Assembly: GCA_900768435.1 (NCBI GenBank) | Contig: CAAGCW010000011.1 | Coordinates: 1 to 64,000, forward strand | Direction of reading: 5' to 3' | DNA from: an uncultured Collinsella sp. | Lineage (GTDB): Bacteria > Actinomycetota > Coriobacteriia > Coriobacteriales > Coriobacteriaceae | DNA length: 64,000 nt | Shown here: positions 1 through 6,933 of the stretch, piece by piece | How the letters are laid out: each line of letters begins with the position of its first letter | How positions within the stretch are numbered: position 1 is the stretch's first letter | Position numbers and translations under genes: made by a program | The notes under the pieces: model-generated | What the model saw: the letters and a program-made list of their open reading frames with translations, nothing else | The model's database searches: none | What the model was told of the DNA's origin: nothing

Positions 1-54
1 GCGAGCGCGTACTGGTACAAGAACGTCGCGGAGACCGGCATGCTCATGGCCTAA
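1..54 (+). CDS. C-terminal end of a GH1 beta-glucosidase / 6-phospho-beta-glucosidase (5'-truncated)
   Basis: The window opens inside a reading frame of 17 codons plus a TAA stop. The visible residues include AYWYKNVAETG, which resembles the C-terminal S-x-Y/F-WYK-x-V helix that ends many glycoside hydrolase family 1 enzymes. A strong terminator follows 22 bases after the stop. Only the tail is visible, so the substrate (phospho-beta-glucoside or free glucoside) cannot be told. The family call is by motif resemblance alone and is moderate. Confidence 0.5.
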   Translation, partial: ASAYWYKNVAETGMLMA

Positions 55-76
55 TTCAAGCCGCGTACCCCCTGTC

Positions 77-125
77 GGCCGCATGTGAATCCCTCCACGG
101 GTTCGCATGCGGCCTTTTTGTTTTG
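77..125 (+). terminator. Rho-independent terminator after the GH1 gene
   Basis: A GC-rich stem (GGCCGCATGTGAA pairing with TTCGCATGCGGCC) is followed by a T-run. It closes the transcript that enters from the left edge of the window. Confidence 0.85.
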
Positions 126-143
126 GCTCGGCCCGAGCAGGCC

Positions 144-208
144 GTTTGTCTGGATCTGTAACATCCAGCAGGGTTTTTCGGTCCCAACTGTTACAGATCA
201 AGACAAAC
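144..208. repeat. 19-bp inverted repeat with 27-nt spacer
   Basis: The arms are 144-162 (GTTTGTCTGGATCTGTAAC) and 190-208, whose reverse complement matches at 18 of 19 positions. A further direct copy of TCTGTAACATC (first at 155-165) lies at 235-245, just before the stop codon of the DeoR gene. It sits between two converging genes. It may be a minus-strand terminator for the regulator or a protein-binding site; there is no clear T-run. Confidence 0.7.
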
Positions 209-248
209 AGGACGTCCGGTCAGAAAATCTCAATCTGTAACATCTAAG

Positions 249-1013
249 CTAGCAGATGACCTGCGTGTGCTCCTCGATGGCGGCGCGATCCTCGGCGGTA
301 ATTCCCGGCTCGCACACCACGGCGTCCAGGCTGTCCAGACGGCAGAAGGTATAGAAGTCGCGCTTGCCGATCTTGCTGGAGTCGGCGATCAGATAGCGCG
401 AGTCTGCCTTGCTAAAAGCGAGCTGCTGGATACGGCCCTCGTCCATGTTGGACGTAGACACGTCGCCATCCAGAATGCCGTTGGCGCCGATAAACGCTGC
501 ATCGATGCCCAGCGCACGCAGGGTATCCTCGGCCGTTGGTCCCACAAAAGCGGCGGTACGGCGACGGTACATACCGCCCACGAGGCACAGGTCGCAGTCT
601 TCGCGCGCCTCGAGCAGGTTAAACACCGAAAGCGAATTGGTCACGATACGCAGGCGAAACGCCGGCAGCATCGACGCCATCTGTTCAACCGTGGTGCCCG
701 TACCCAAAAAGATAGTCGAGCCCTCCTCGATGAGCTCCACAGCACGGCGCGCAATCTGCAGCTTTTCCTCGGCATGCTTAGTGCGCTTTTCGCTGTGCGA
801 ATACTCATGGCGCAACATAGCGTGCGGACGCCCCTGTGCACTGCGGGCGCCGCCGTGCACGCGCTCGATCTCACCCAGACTCGCAAGTTCTTCGAGGTCG
901 CGGCGAATCGTCATGTCCGAAACGCCCAGCGCGTCCGAAATCTCCTTGACCGAGACCGTGCCCTGCTCCTCGAGCAGCTGACGAACCTTATCCTGTCGCT
1001 CTGCCTTAATCAC
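249..1013 (-). CDS. DeoR/GlpR-family transcriptional regulator
   Basis: This 254-residue protein has the standard DeoR plan. An N-terminal winged helix-turn-helix covers about residues 5-58, with the family signature VSDMTIRRDLEEL followed by the basic HGGA segment. A sugar-phosphate-sensing (DeoRC) domain covers about residues 75-235, with GTGTTVEQMA and the IGANGI segment. The start is a GTG with GAGG seven bases upstream. It is divergent from the aldose epimerase gene at 1220, so it could control that gene as well as itself. DeoR proteins usually respond to a phosphorylated sugar; the ligand here is unknown. Confidence 0.9.
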   Translation of the reverse strand: MIKAERQDKVRQLLEEQGTVSVKEISDALGVSDMTIRRDLEELASLGEIERVHGGARSAQGRPHAMLRHEYSHSEKRTKHAEEKLQIARRAVELIEEGSTIFLGTGTTVEQMASMLPAFRLRIVTNSLSVFNLLEAREDCDLCLVGGMYRRRTAAFVGPTAEDTLRALGIDAAFIGANGILDGDVSTSNMDEGRIQQLAFSKADSRYLIADSSKIGKRDFYTFCRLDSLDAVVCEPGITAEDRAAIEEHTQVIC

Positions 1014-1219
1014 GATGAATCCTCGCCGTTCTTTGCGCGCATATCATTCAAACAGTAACGAACAAATTGTATCAGAATCGCGCGCGCCAAAAATGAGCGC
1101 CCACACAGCCCAAATCATCACTTTTTTGAGAAAAATACCCCCTGCTTTAGTGGGGTGTAGTGATAATCTCGCCTGTTCGCGCTACAGTTTGTCCGGAATA
1201 CCTCGATGTTAGGAACTAA

Positions 1220-2272
1220 ATGATCACTTCCGAGCTTTTCGGCACCGCGCCGTGCGGTACCCCCGTTCATCGTTACACCCTCAACGGGCCCGAGATCTGC
1301 GTTCGCATTATGGACTATGGCGCCACCGTGTTGGGCATCGATGTGCCCGACATTCCCGGCAACGTGCGCGATGTGGTGCTGGGCTTCGATAAGCTCGAGG
1401 ATTACTTTGACAACCCTGCCTGCTTTGGCTCGACCATCGGACCCGTGGCAAACCGCACCGCGAGCGCCACGATCACCATCAACGGCACGGACTGGCATAT
1501 GTCCGCCAACGAGGGCGCCAACAACCTGCACAGCGATCTTGAGCACGGCCTGCATAAACGCGTGTGGGATGTTGAGCTCGACGAGGTCCATAACGCCGTG
1601 CGCATGACCACCTCGCTTAAGGATGGCGAGCTGGGTCTTCCCGGCAACCGCACCTTTACGGCCGTGTTTACCGTGACGCGCACCGGCGCCTTTCGTATCG
1701 AGTATAGCTGCGAGAGCGACTGCGCCACGTACGTGTCCATGACCAACCACACGTACTTTAACCTTGCCGGCCATAACGCCGGCATGGACTGCGAGCACTT
1801 CTTTGTTGCTAATGCTGCTCACTACCTGCCCATTAACGAGCAGAACATCCCCACCGGCGAGATCGCTCCGGTCGAGGGCACGCCGTTTGACTTTCGCGAG
1901 CTGCGCCCCGTCGCGCCTGGCATGGAGGCCGACGATCCGCAGATTAAGCAGGCACGTGGCTACGACCACTGCCTGTGCATCGATGGCTATCAGTACGGCC
2001 GTAATCTGCGCCGTGCCCTGCATGTTGAGGAAATGTGGACCGGCCGCGAGCTGGACTACTACACCACCGCCCCGGGCGTGCAGCTCTACACCGGCAACTG
2101 GCTGGGCGACGAGCACGCCAAGGACGATGCCAACTATGGCTGGGGCGCCGGCTTTGCCCTCGAGGCAGAGATGTACCCCGACACGCCGCACCAGCCGCTG
2201 TTCCCGCAGGGCATCGTGGGCCCGGGACACCCCTACAGCAATGTGATCGAGTACCACTTTATGAGGCATTAA
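1220..2272 (+). CDS. galM: Aldose 1-epimerase (galactose mutarotase)
   Basis: The 350-residue product matches the GalM family, which interconverts alpha and beta anomers of aldoses in the cytoplasm. Visible landmarks are the N-terminal DYGATVLGIDVPD strand, the GPVANRT segment that holds the conserved Asn and Arg around residue 75-80, the NNLHS motif near residue 97, MTNHTYFNL with the catalytic His near residue 178, and LYTGNWL near the C-terminus. The length is typical. The ATG is preceded by AGGAA at a short spacing. The gene lies divergent from a DeoR regulator and ends in its own terminator, so it is probably monocistronic. Substrate specificity (glucose or galactose) cannot be read from the sequence. 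Confidence 0.93.
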   Translation: MITSELFGTAPCGTPVHRYTLNGPEICVRIMDYGATVLGIDVPDIPGNVRDVVLGFDKLEDYFDNPACFGSTIGPVANRTASATITINGTDWHMSANEGANNLHSDLEHGLHKRVWDVELDEVHNAVRMTTSLKDGELGLPGNRTFTAVFTVTRTGAFRIEYSCESDCATYVSMTNHTYFNLAGHNAGMDCEHFFVANAAHYLPINEQNIPTGEIAPVEGTPFDFRELRPVAPGMEADDPQIKQARGYDHCLCIDGYQYGRNLRRALHVEEMWTGRELDYYTTAPGVQLYTGNWLGDEHAKDDANYGWGAGFALEAEMYPDTPHQPLFPQGIVGPGHPYSNVIEYHFMRH

Positions 2273-2300
2273 GCCCACAACGCGACATATCGCACAGCAG

Positions 2301-2335
2301 CGCCCGCCGGCACCACCGCCGACGGGCGTTTTGCT
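2301..2335 (+). terminator. Terminator after galM
   Basis: CGCCCGCCGGC pairs with GCCGACGGGCG, with one G-T wobble, and is followed by TTTT. Confidence 0.75.
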
Positions 2336-2337
2336 AC

Positions 2338-2369
2338 CTAGTCATTGGGGACGTTCTTAAATACCTAGT
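2338..2369. repeat. Short CTAG-bounded intergenic repeat, copy 1
   Basis: The segment carries TCATTGGGGAC, three bases, then CTTAAAT, flanked by CTAG. A related copy in the opposite orientation lies at 54440-54473. Here the repeat runs into the last codons of the PTS IIB gene and supplies its stop codon. Confidence 0.5.
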
Positions 2370-2836
2370 TGGATGGGGTCGGGATTGGAGCTAGGGAGGT
2401 AGCGGATTTCTAGTTCTATGCCGAGCGCCTGCAGTTCTTTGAGGGCAGCGACGTCTGCGTCGCTCACAGCAACCGCGGGCGTTATGGGGCGCTTGCCCTC
2501 CCCTGCCTGCATATGGCCAATGCTTATCTTGGTGATCGGCACACCACCCTTAACCAGCGCGAGCGCATCGGCGGGTGAGGCCACCATGATCAGAATCCAT
2601 TGGCGCGGCGTTGCAGTATGTATGACGTCGATGGTCCTTTGCACCGAGAAAAACCGTGTCCACACGCCTTCTGGCGCCGCGACCCTCATAGGCGCCCACT
2701 TGCGCGAATCCGCCGCAATCTCATCGTTGACGATTAAGACAAGGTTGGAACCCACGGCCTCGTTCCACAGCTCAACGTCTTGCCCGTAAATAAACCGGTC
2801 GTCGATACGCGTCAGGAGAATCTTGGGCTGAGCCAT
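2357..2836 (-). CDS. Lone PTS IIB protein, mannose/fructose/sorbose family, phosphorylation-site His replaced by Tyr
   Basis: The 159-residue protein begins with KILLTRIDDRFIYGQD, matching the start of mannose-family IIB proteins, where the consensus is RIDDRLIHGQ. The His of that motif accepts phosphate from IIA. Here the codon is TAC (Tyr), so normal phosphotransfer should not be possible. The rest of the fold is recognisable (VNDEIAAD, VQRTIDVI, KISIGHMQ, GIELEIRYLP). No IIA, IIC or IID partner lies beside it. The start at the Met of MAQPKIL is preferred because GAGGCGG lies just upstream; an in-frame ATG nine codons earlier is possible. It may be a phosphorylation-dead sensor or regulator, or a decaying gene. 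The frame is intact over the full domain. Confidence 0.8.
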   Translation of the reverse strand: MAQPKILLTRIDDRFIYGQDVELWNEAVGSNLVLIVNDEIAADSRKWAPMRVAAPEGVWTRFFSVQRTIDVIHTATPRQWILIMVASPADALALVKGGVPITKISIGHMQAGEGKRPITPAVAVSDADVAALKELQALGIELEIRYLPSSNPDPIQLGI

Positions 2837-2975
2837 CGCCGCCTCGTTTCGCTCGACATCCATACGATCTGGACGCCAGCAGCCAACTCAGCAACAGGTC
2901 AAACGCCAAATGGGTGCCACAGACATCACGCTTCTAATATTAGTGCATTTAAAGTGAGAAAAGCCGTCAGAACAC

Positions 2976-3004
2976 TTGCGCGGATTAGCGATGTCCCGTA
3001 TCAT
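2976..3004 (+). promoter_or_regulatory. Promoter of the tRNA-Thr gene
   Basis: TTGCGC and TATCAT are separated by 17 bases, and the -10 box ends 39 bases before the tRNA. Confidence 0.55.
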
Positions 3005-3043
3005 AGACAGCCGTTGACGCCTCAGTTGTGTCACCACATGGCC

Positions 3044-3119
3044 GCCAGCGTAGCTCAGTTGGTAGAGCACCGCTCTCGTAAAGCGGGGGTCACCGGTTCG
3101 AGCCCGGTCGCTGGCTCCA
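3044..3119 (+). tRNA. tRNA-Thr (anticodon CGT), CCA encoded
   Basis: The 76-nt cloverleaf is complete. The acceptor stem is GCCAGCG with CGCTGGC, followed by discriminator T and an encoded CCA. The D-arm contains AGCTCAGTTGGTAGAGC. The anticodon stem-loop CCGCT-CTCGTAA-AGCGG gives CGT for the threonine codon ACG. The T-arm carries GGTTCGAGCC. A promoter upstream and a terminator downstream indicate a single-gene unit. Confidence 0.97.
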
Positions 3120-3131
3120 TTGCACAAGATA

Positions 3132-3154
3132 GCCGCCTTCGGGCGGCTTTTTTG
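3132..3154 (+). terminator. Terminator of the tRNA-Thr transcript
   Basis: GCCGCC-TTCG-GGCGGC with a stable UUCG tetraloop, followed by six T residues. Confidence 0.92.
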
Positions 3155-3223
3155 TTTTCGATTTTGAGTGCGCGTCCGCCAATCCGATCGCTGCACCGCA
3201 AGGCACCCCCCCTACTCAACAAT

Positions 3224-3275
3224 AAAGCCCCGCCAACCGCGGCCTCCCAAGCGGAAACCACAATCAACGGGGCTC
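3224..3275 (-). terminator. Terminator of the lipoprotein gene
   Basis: On the minus strand AGCCCCG pairs with CGGGGCT around an inner GC-rich hairpin and is followed by a short T-rich stretch, downstream of the stop at 3327. Confidence 0.6.
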
Positions 3276-3326
3276 AAGCGCGACCCCTCGCGAGGATTAC
3301 GACAGCTTTTATACTATGAGCAGGGA

Positions 3327-3902
3327 TTAAAGAGTGCTCAAATCAATTGTCTGCGGATTGGTCAGGCCGTAGAAAGCATTTTCATCACCAGAGGATGTGA
3401 TTTGGCCGCCAGCTTCACATTCAACCGGCGTCGTTTCGTCAATCAGCTCGTAAGCAAGCCAACCCTCAAGCACGGCACCTGGTTGTATTTGGCGCGATTC
3501 AGGAAGATCAAGGCCTTCCACAAGCACGCCCGAATTAAGCCCCTTTCCATCTTGGAATGCTAGAATTTCATTACCTGCAAAATGTGCATCTTGCAGATCG
3601 TCCGACACATTTTTAGCAGTTACATTCAAAATCAAAAGCGACTTACTGTGATCAAGCTGCTCTACTCCGCGCTGCGCCCCCGTGATGGTGTACTCAATAC
3701 CCGATACGGGGATATCGCCGTCCCCGCCGCTGCCATCTTTCTCTTTTCCGGCAGCGTCTGCCTGAGCAGCAGCATAGCCCGCAGCGTAGCCATCATCATA
3801 GCTCCCCTTACCGGAGCAAGCGGTGAGGCAAGCAGAACCAGCTGCGAGCCCCAACACTAAGAAAGCGCGCCTAGGAATTAAAGCGGTTGTGCTGAGTCCC
3901 AT
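3327..3902 (-). CDS. Putative lipoprotein with an Ig-like DUF5067/DUF4352-type domain
   Basis: The 191-residue protein starts with a signal peptide (positively charged PRR, then a hydrophobic stretch at about residues 13-25) ending in a lipobox LTAC, so Cys29 should be lipidated and the protein anchored outside the membrane. A low-complexity linker rich in Ala, Tyr, Gly and Asp (about residues 30-65) leads into a beta-rich domain with LLILNVTAKNVSDD and GWLAYEL. That pattern resembles DUF5067/DUF4352 extracellular domains of Gram-positive bacteria. GGGAG lies six bases before the ATG. It stands alone between the tRNA and the yhcH-nagA operon. The domain family is an inference by strand pattern and function is unknown. 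Confidence 0.75.
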   Translation of the reverse strand: MGLSTTALIPRRAFLVLGLAAGSACLTACSGKGSYDDGYAAGYAAAQADAAGKEKDGSGGDGDIPVSGIEYTITGAQRGVEQLDHSKSLLILNVTAKNVSDDLQDAHFAGNEILAFQDGKGLNSGVLVEGLDLPESRQIQPGAVLEGWLAYELIDETTPVECEAGGQITSSGDENAFYGLTNPQTIDLSTL

Positions 3903-4041
3903 AAAGAGCTCCCATCAATTAGCTATTTCTCGTATCCACAGCTATTTTAATTATTCTTCAATCCATTTAGCATCAATTGTGTCTCAATAACTGCGTCGTT
4001 CAGCCTAATTTGGCCGCTCCAATGAATCCAGCTCAAACAAC

Positions 4042-4091
4042 AAAAAGCCCCGCCGACCGCAATCCCCAAAGGAACCGCAATCAGCGGGGCC
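4042..4091 (-). terminator. Terminator of the nagA-yhcH operon
   Basis: On the minus strand GCCCCGC pairs with GCGGGGC and is followed by TTTTTG, about 60 bases after the stop of the YhcH-family gene. Confidence 0.75.
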
Positions 4092-4150
4092 CAAGCGCGC
4101 TCCTCCAAGGGAATCACGCCAGCATACGACCAGCTCAGCCGAGCAGCTCG

Positions 4151-4624
4151 CTACTCCTCCCAGTAGGCGTCTGCAAGCAGCTTAAAGCAGATCTTCTTGA
4201 CCGGCTGCGCGCCATCGCCCGGGAACTCGAGCGTGGGCATGTGAGGCTCGCCGGCAACGAACAGTGCAAACTTATCGTCAGCAAGATCGCCGGCGATCGA
4301 AGCGTCGGAATCGACCAGATCGTAGTCGTCCTTCTCGTCAAACTCCTGGACCAGCGTCAGGCTGCCCGTAGCGACCTTAAAGGCCTCGCGACCCTCAACA
4401 TCAATCTGCAGGTCGTGATAGCGCTGATGCGTCTCATAGTGAGCCTCGGCCTCGGGACGCGTCGTGGGAGCCATGACGTTCGCAAAGACCTTGTCGCCCA
4501 GAATCGGATGGCTACCGACCTCGAGCTTCGCCGGATCGTTCTCCTCGAGCCAGTCGATCAGCACGTCGAGGCCCTTGAGCATTCCGCGGTACTCCTCGAT
4601 ATCGCCTAATGCACCGTAAATCAT
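4151..4624 (-). CDS. YhcH/YjgK/YiaL family protein (NanQ-like, possible sugar anomerase)
   Basis: The 157-residue protein matches the cupin-fold YhcH/YjgK/YiaL family: an MIYG start, the central HETHQRYHD-type metal-site region (here ETHQRYHDLQIDVEG at about residues 86-100) and FALFVAGEPHMP with a further conserved His near residue 128. Known members include E. coli NanQ, a sialic acid anomerase, and EbgC, the small subunit of evolved beta-galactosidase. It follows nagA by 32 bases on the same strand. That suggests a role in amino-sugar or sialic-acid use, which is inference from context. Confidence 0.88.
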   Translation of the reverse strand: MIYGALGDIEEYRGMLKGLDVLIDWLEENDPAKLEVGSHPILGDKVFANVMAPTTRPEAEAHYETHQRYHDLQIDVEGREAFKVATGSLTLVQEFDEKDDYDLVDSDASIAGDLADDKFALFVAGEPHMPTLEFPGDGAQPVKKICFKLLADAYWEE

Positions 4625-4656
4625 CTAAATCCCCTCTCGGATCGTTTCTTTGGCGG

Positions 4657-5826
4657 CTACTCGGTAAACGCGTTACCGACGCTGTTGCCACCCACATACG
4701 TCTCGACCAGGGTAAGGTCGGGATTGAACACGACAAAGTCGGCGTCGCGGCCAGGCATAATGCTGCCACATTTATCCTCGACGTGAGCAGAGCGCGCGGG
4801 CACCTCGGTCGCCATGCGAATGGCGATATCAGCGCTCGCAAGACCCCAGTCGACGATGTTCTTGACGCCTTGTGCGAGCGTAAGCACCGAACCGGCGATA
4901 GCAGAGCCATCGGCAAGCCAGCAAAGGTTATCCTTCATGACGACGTCCATGCCGCCGCTGGTGTATTTGCCCTCGGGCATGCCGCCGCAACCCAGGCAGT
5001 CGGTGATCAGCACCGTGTGCTGCCAGCCCTTGGCCTGCAGCAGTGCCTTAATGGCAGCGGGGTTCACATGTTTGCCATCGCAGATGATCTCGGCATAGGT
5101 GTTGGGCGTAGTCATAGCAGCCCCGACGACACCAGGCTCACGGTGATGCAGGCCGCGCTGGCCGTTATAGGTATGCGTAAAGCAGCTGGCGCCAGCATTG
5201 ATGGCGGCGGCGCACTCATCATAAGTGGCATCGGAGTGGCCAATGCAGGTCACGACGCCCTTTGCGCTCAGAGCCGCGGCGTAAGTGGCAGCGCCGTCGC
5301 GCTCTGCCGCCATGGCGCTCTTGACGATACGACCGCCGGCGGCCTCCTGCCACTCGTCAAAAACTTCCTCGGACGGGTCAATCAAAAAGGCGGGGTTCTG
5401 GGCGCCCACGTGCTTCATGGTAAAGAACGGACCCTCCAGGTAGATGCCCTGAATACGAGCACCGCAAAACTCGGGTCCGCGCTCTTCGTCCGCCTGCGCA
5501 ATGGCAGCGCAGGCGTCCTTGATCTGCTCCACGCCGTCGGTAAAGGTCGTAGGCAGCCAGCTGGTGGTACCACGACGAGCAAGCTCGGTCGAGCTGATGT
5601 TGATGCCCTCGGCATCGTTATCGGTCGTGGCATGGTTATAGAAGCCATGAATGTGGGTGTCCACCATGCCCGGCGCAATCCATGTACCCGAATAATCTTT
5701 GATCTCGCAAGCGGGCTCATCGGCCTGCCAAGCGCCAAAGACGCCGTCTTCGACCATGAGGTAGCCGCCCAGCTGCGGCCCCGCCGGCAAAAAGAACTTG
5801 TCGGCCTTGATAGCATACGTGCTCAT
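4657..5826 (-). CDS. nagA: N-acetylglucosamine-6-phosphate deacetylase
   Basis: The 389-residue protein belongs to the amidohydrolase superfamily and should convert GlcNAc-6-phosphate to glucosamine-6-phosphate plus acetate in the cytoplasm. It shows the metal-binding GMVDTHIHGF motif near residue 53-62, YLEGPFF with the conserved Glu near residue 130, CIGHSDATYDE and FTHTYNG (metal His residues), and the catalytic Asp in LITDCLGCGG near residue 276. Length is usual. The gene lies 143 bases downstream of a GntR regulator and 32 bases upstream of the YhcH gene. Together with the GlcNAc-type PTS at 6934 it forms an amino-sugar catabolic group. No nagB is visible here. Confidence 0.93.
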   Translation of the reverse strand: MSTYAIKADKFFLPAGPQLGGYLMVEDGVFGAWQADEPACEIKDYSGTWIAPGMVDTHIHGFYNHATTDNDAEGINISSTELARRGTTSWLPTTFTDGVEQIKDACAAIAQADEERGPEFCGARIQGIYLEGPFFTMKHVGAQNPAFLIDPSEEVFDEWQEAAGGRIVKSAMAAERDGAATYAAALSAKGVVTCIGHSDATYDECAAAINAGASCFTHTYNGQRGLHHREPGVVGAAMTTPNTYAEIICDGKHVNPAAIKALLQAKGWQHTVLITDCLGCGGMPEGKYTSGGMDVVMKDNLCWLADGSAIAGSVLTLAQGVKNIVDWGLASADIAIRMATEVPARSAHVEDKCGSIMPGRDADFVVFNPDLTLVETYVGGNSVGNAFTE

Positions 5827-5969
5827 CTATGCTCCCGTACCCGCAGTGCGTTTTAGGGCGGATCAAAAACCACTGCATTGTTAATTCGAGCGATTGTTCG
5901 TTGCCTTCTTGCGCTTGGCATATTTTGCACCCGCCGCAAAACACGCCAAGCCGTTTATACCCAATAACT

Positions 5970-6701
5970 CTAGACTGCGCGGTTGTGGTAGACCTTGTAC
6001 TTAAACTGGTCGGCACGCGCAACCGAACGCGTATACTCGATAACCTCGTTGTTCATGTCATATGTGGTACGAATCAAATCCAACACCGGTGCGCCTTCGG
6101 TAATCTCGAGCAGACGAGCGTCGGAATGGCGTGCGATGCTCGCGTAGAATTCTTCCTCTGCCACGCGAACTTTCTCGTGAAAGTCCTGCTCGATCATGTC
6201 GTACAGCGATTTGTTCTCGATCATGGGGCGCTTAAGCGCAAAGAACTTGCGACTCGGCAGATATGTACACTCAATCATCAGCGGCACGCCATCGGCAATA
6301 CGCAGGCGCTTGATCTTGTACAGACGCTCGCCCAGGCGCGCGTTCATCTCTACGGCAATATTCTTGTCAGCCTCGACCTCGGTAAACTCAAGAATCGTCG
6401 TCTTGGGCACACGGCCGATCGCCTTCATCTGCTCGGTAAAGCTATAGGTCTGCGTGAGGTTTGCCGTTTGCAGAGAGCGGTCGCACACCATGGTTCCACG
6501 GCCACGCTGACGAACCACCAAGCCCAGGCGCTCAAGCTCCTGCAGGGCAAGGCGAACCGTCGTACGCGAGAGCCCGTAGCGCTCCGACAGGTCACGCTCG
6601 GACGGCAAATAGTCGCCGGGCCGAAGTTCGTGATCGATTTTATCGGTCAGCAAATCGACGAGCTGATCGTACAAAGGTTGTTTGCGCGCTCCCATTGCCA
6701 T
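5970..6701 (-). CDS. GntR-family (HutC/UTRA type) regulator of amino-sugar genes
   Basis: The protein has an N-terminal winged helix-turn-helix (about residues 10-75) with the GntR signature LPSERDLSERYGLSRTTVR and RGRGTMV, followed by a UTRA ligand-binding domain of about 160 residues, as in NagR/DasR-type regulators. Start choice: ATG at 6701 (MAMGARK), with GGCAGG upstream; a longer reading to 6752 would run through the operator-like site at 6732. It heads a probable operon with nagA and the YhcH gene and is divided from the PTS gene by a terminator. The palindrome just upstream is shared with the PTS promoter region, so autoregulation and control of GlcNAc uptake are likely. The effector (probably a phosphorylated amino sugar) is inferred. 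Confidence 0.88.
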   Translation of the reverse strand: MAMGARKQPLYDQLVDLLTDKIDHELRPGDYLPSERDLSERYGLSRTTVRLALQELERLGLVVRQRGRGTMVCDRSLQTANLTQTYSFTEQMKAIGRVPKTTILEFTEVEADKNIAVEMNARLGERLYKIKRLRIADGVPLMIECTYLPSRKFFALKRPMIENKSLYDMIEQDFHEKVRVAEEEFYASIARHSDARLLEITEGAPVLDLIRTTYDMNNEVIEYTRSVARADQFKYKVYHNRAV

Positions 6702-6731
6702 AATGATACCTGCCGGATAAATGACTCGAAA

Positions 6732-6745
6732 TTGGTTGTAACCAG
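6732..6745. promoter_or_regulatory. Putative GntR operator (TTGGTTNNNACCAG)
   Basis: TTGGTTGTAACCAG lies 30 bases upstream of the chosen GntR start. The same pattern, TTGGTTACTACCAG, occurs upstream of the PTS gene at 8734-8747. The TGGT/ACCA half-sites fit the known preference of NagR/DasR-type GntR proteins. Confidence 0.6.
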
Positions 6746-6873
6746 ACACCACGTACTATAGCAGTTTTAATGGAATAACAGCAGGTCAACCAGTATATTT
6801 CAATATTGTTTGCCGGTTGATAGCCTGCACACTGTAATACCAATTACATCGCTACATCAAGTATTGAGGTAGC

Positions 6874-6911
6874 AAAAAGGGCCGCCCCCGCGGAGCGGGA
6901 CGACCCTTTGC
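6874..6911 (-). terminator. Terminator of the GlcNAc-type PTS gene
   Basis: On the minus strand AAAGGGTCGTCCCG pairs, with two mismatches, with CGGGGGCGGCCCTTT, and TTT continues past the stem. Confidence 0.8.
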
Positions 6912-6933
6912 AAGACAGATACGTCTTTAAGGC

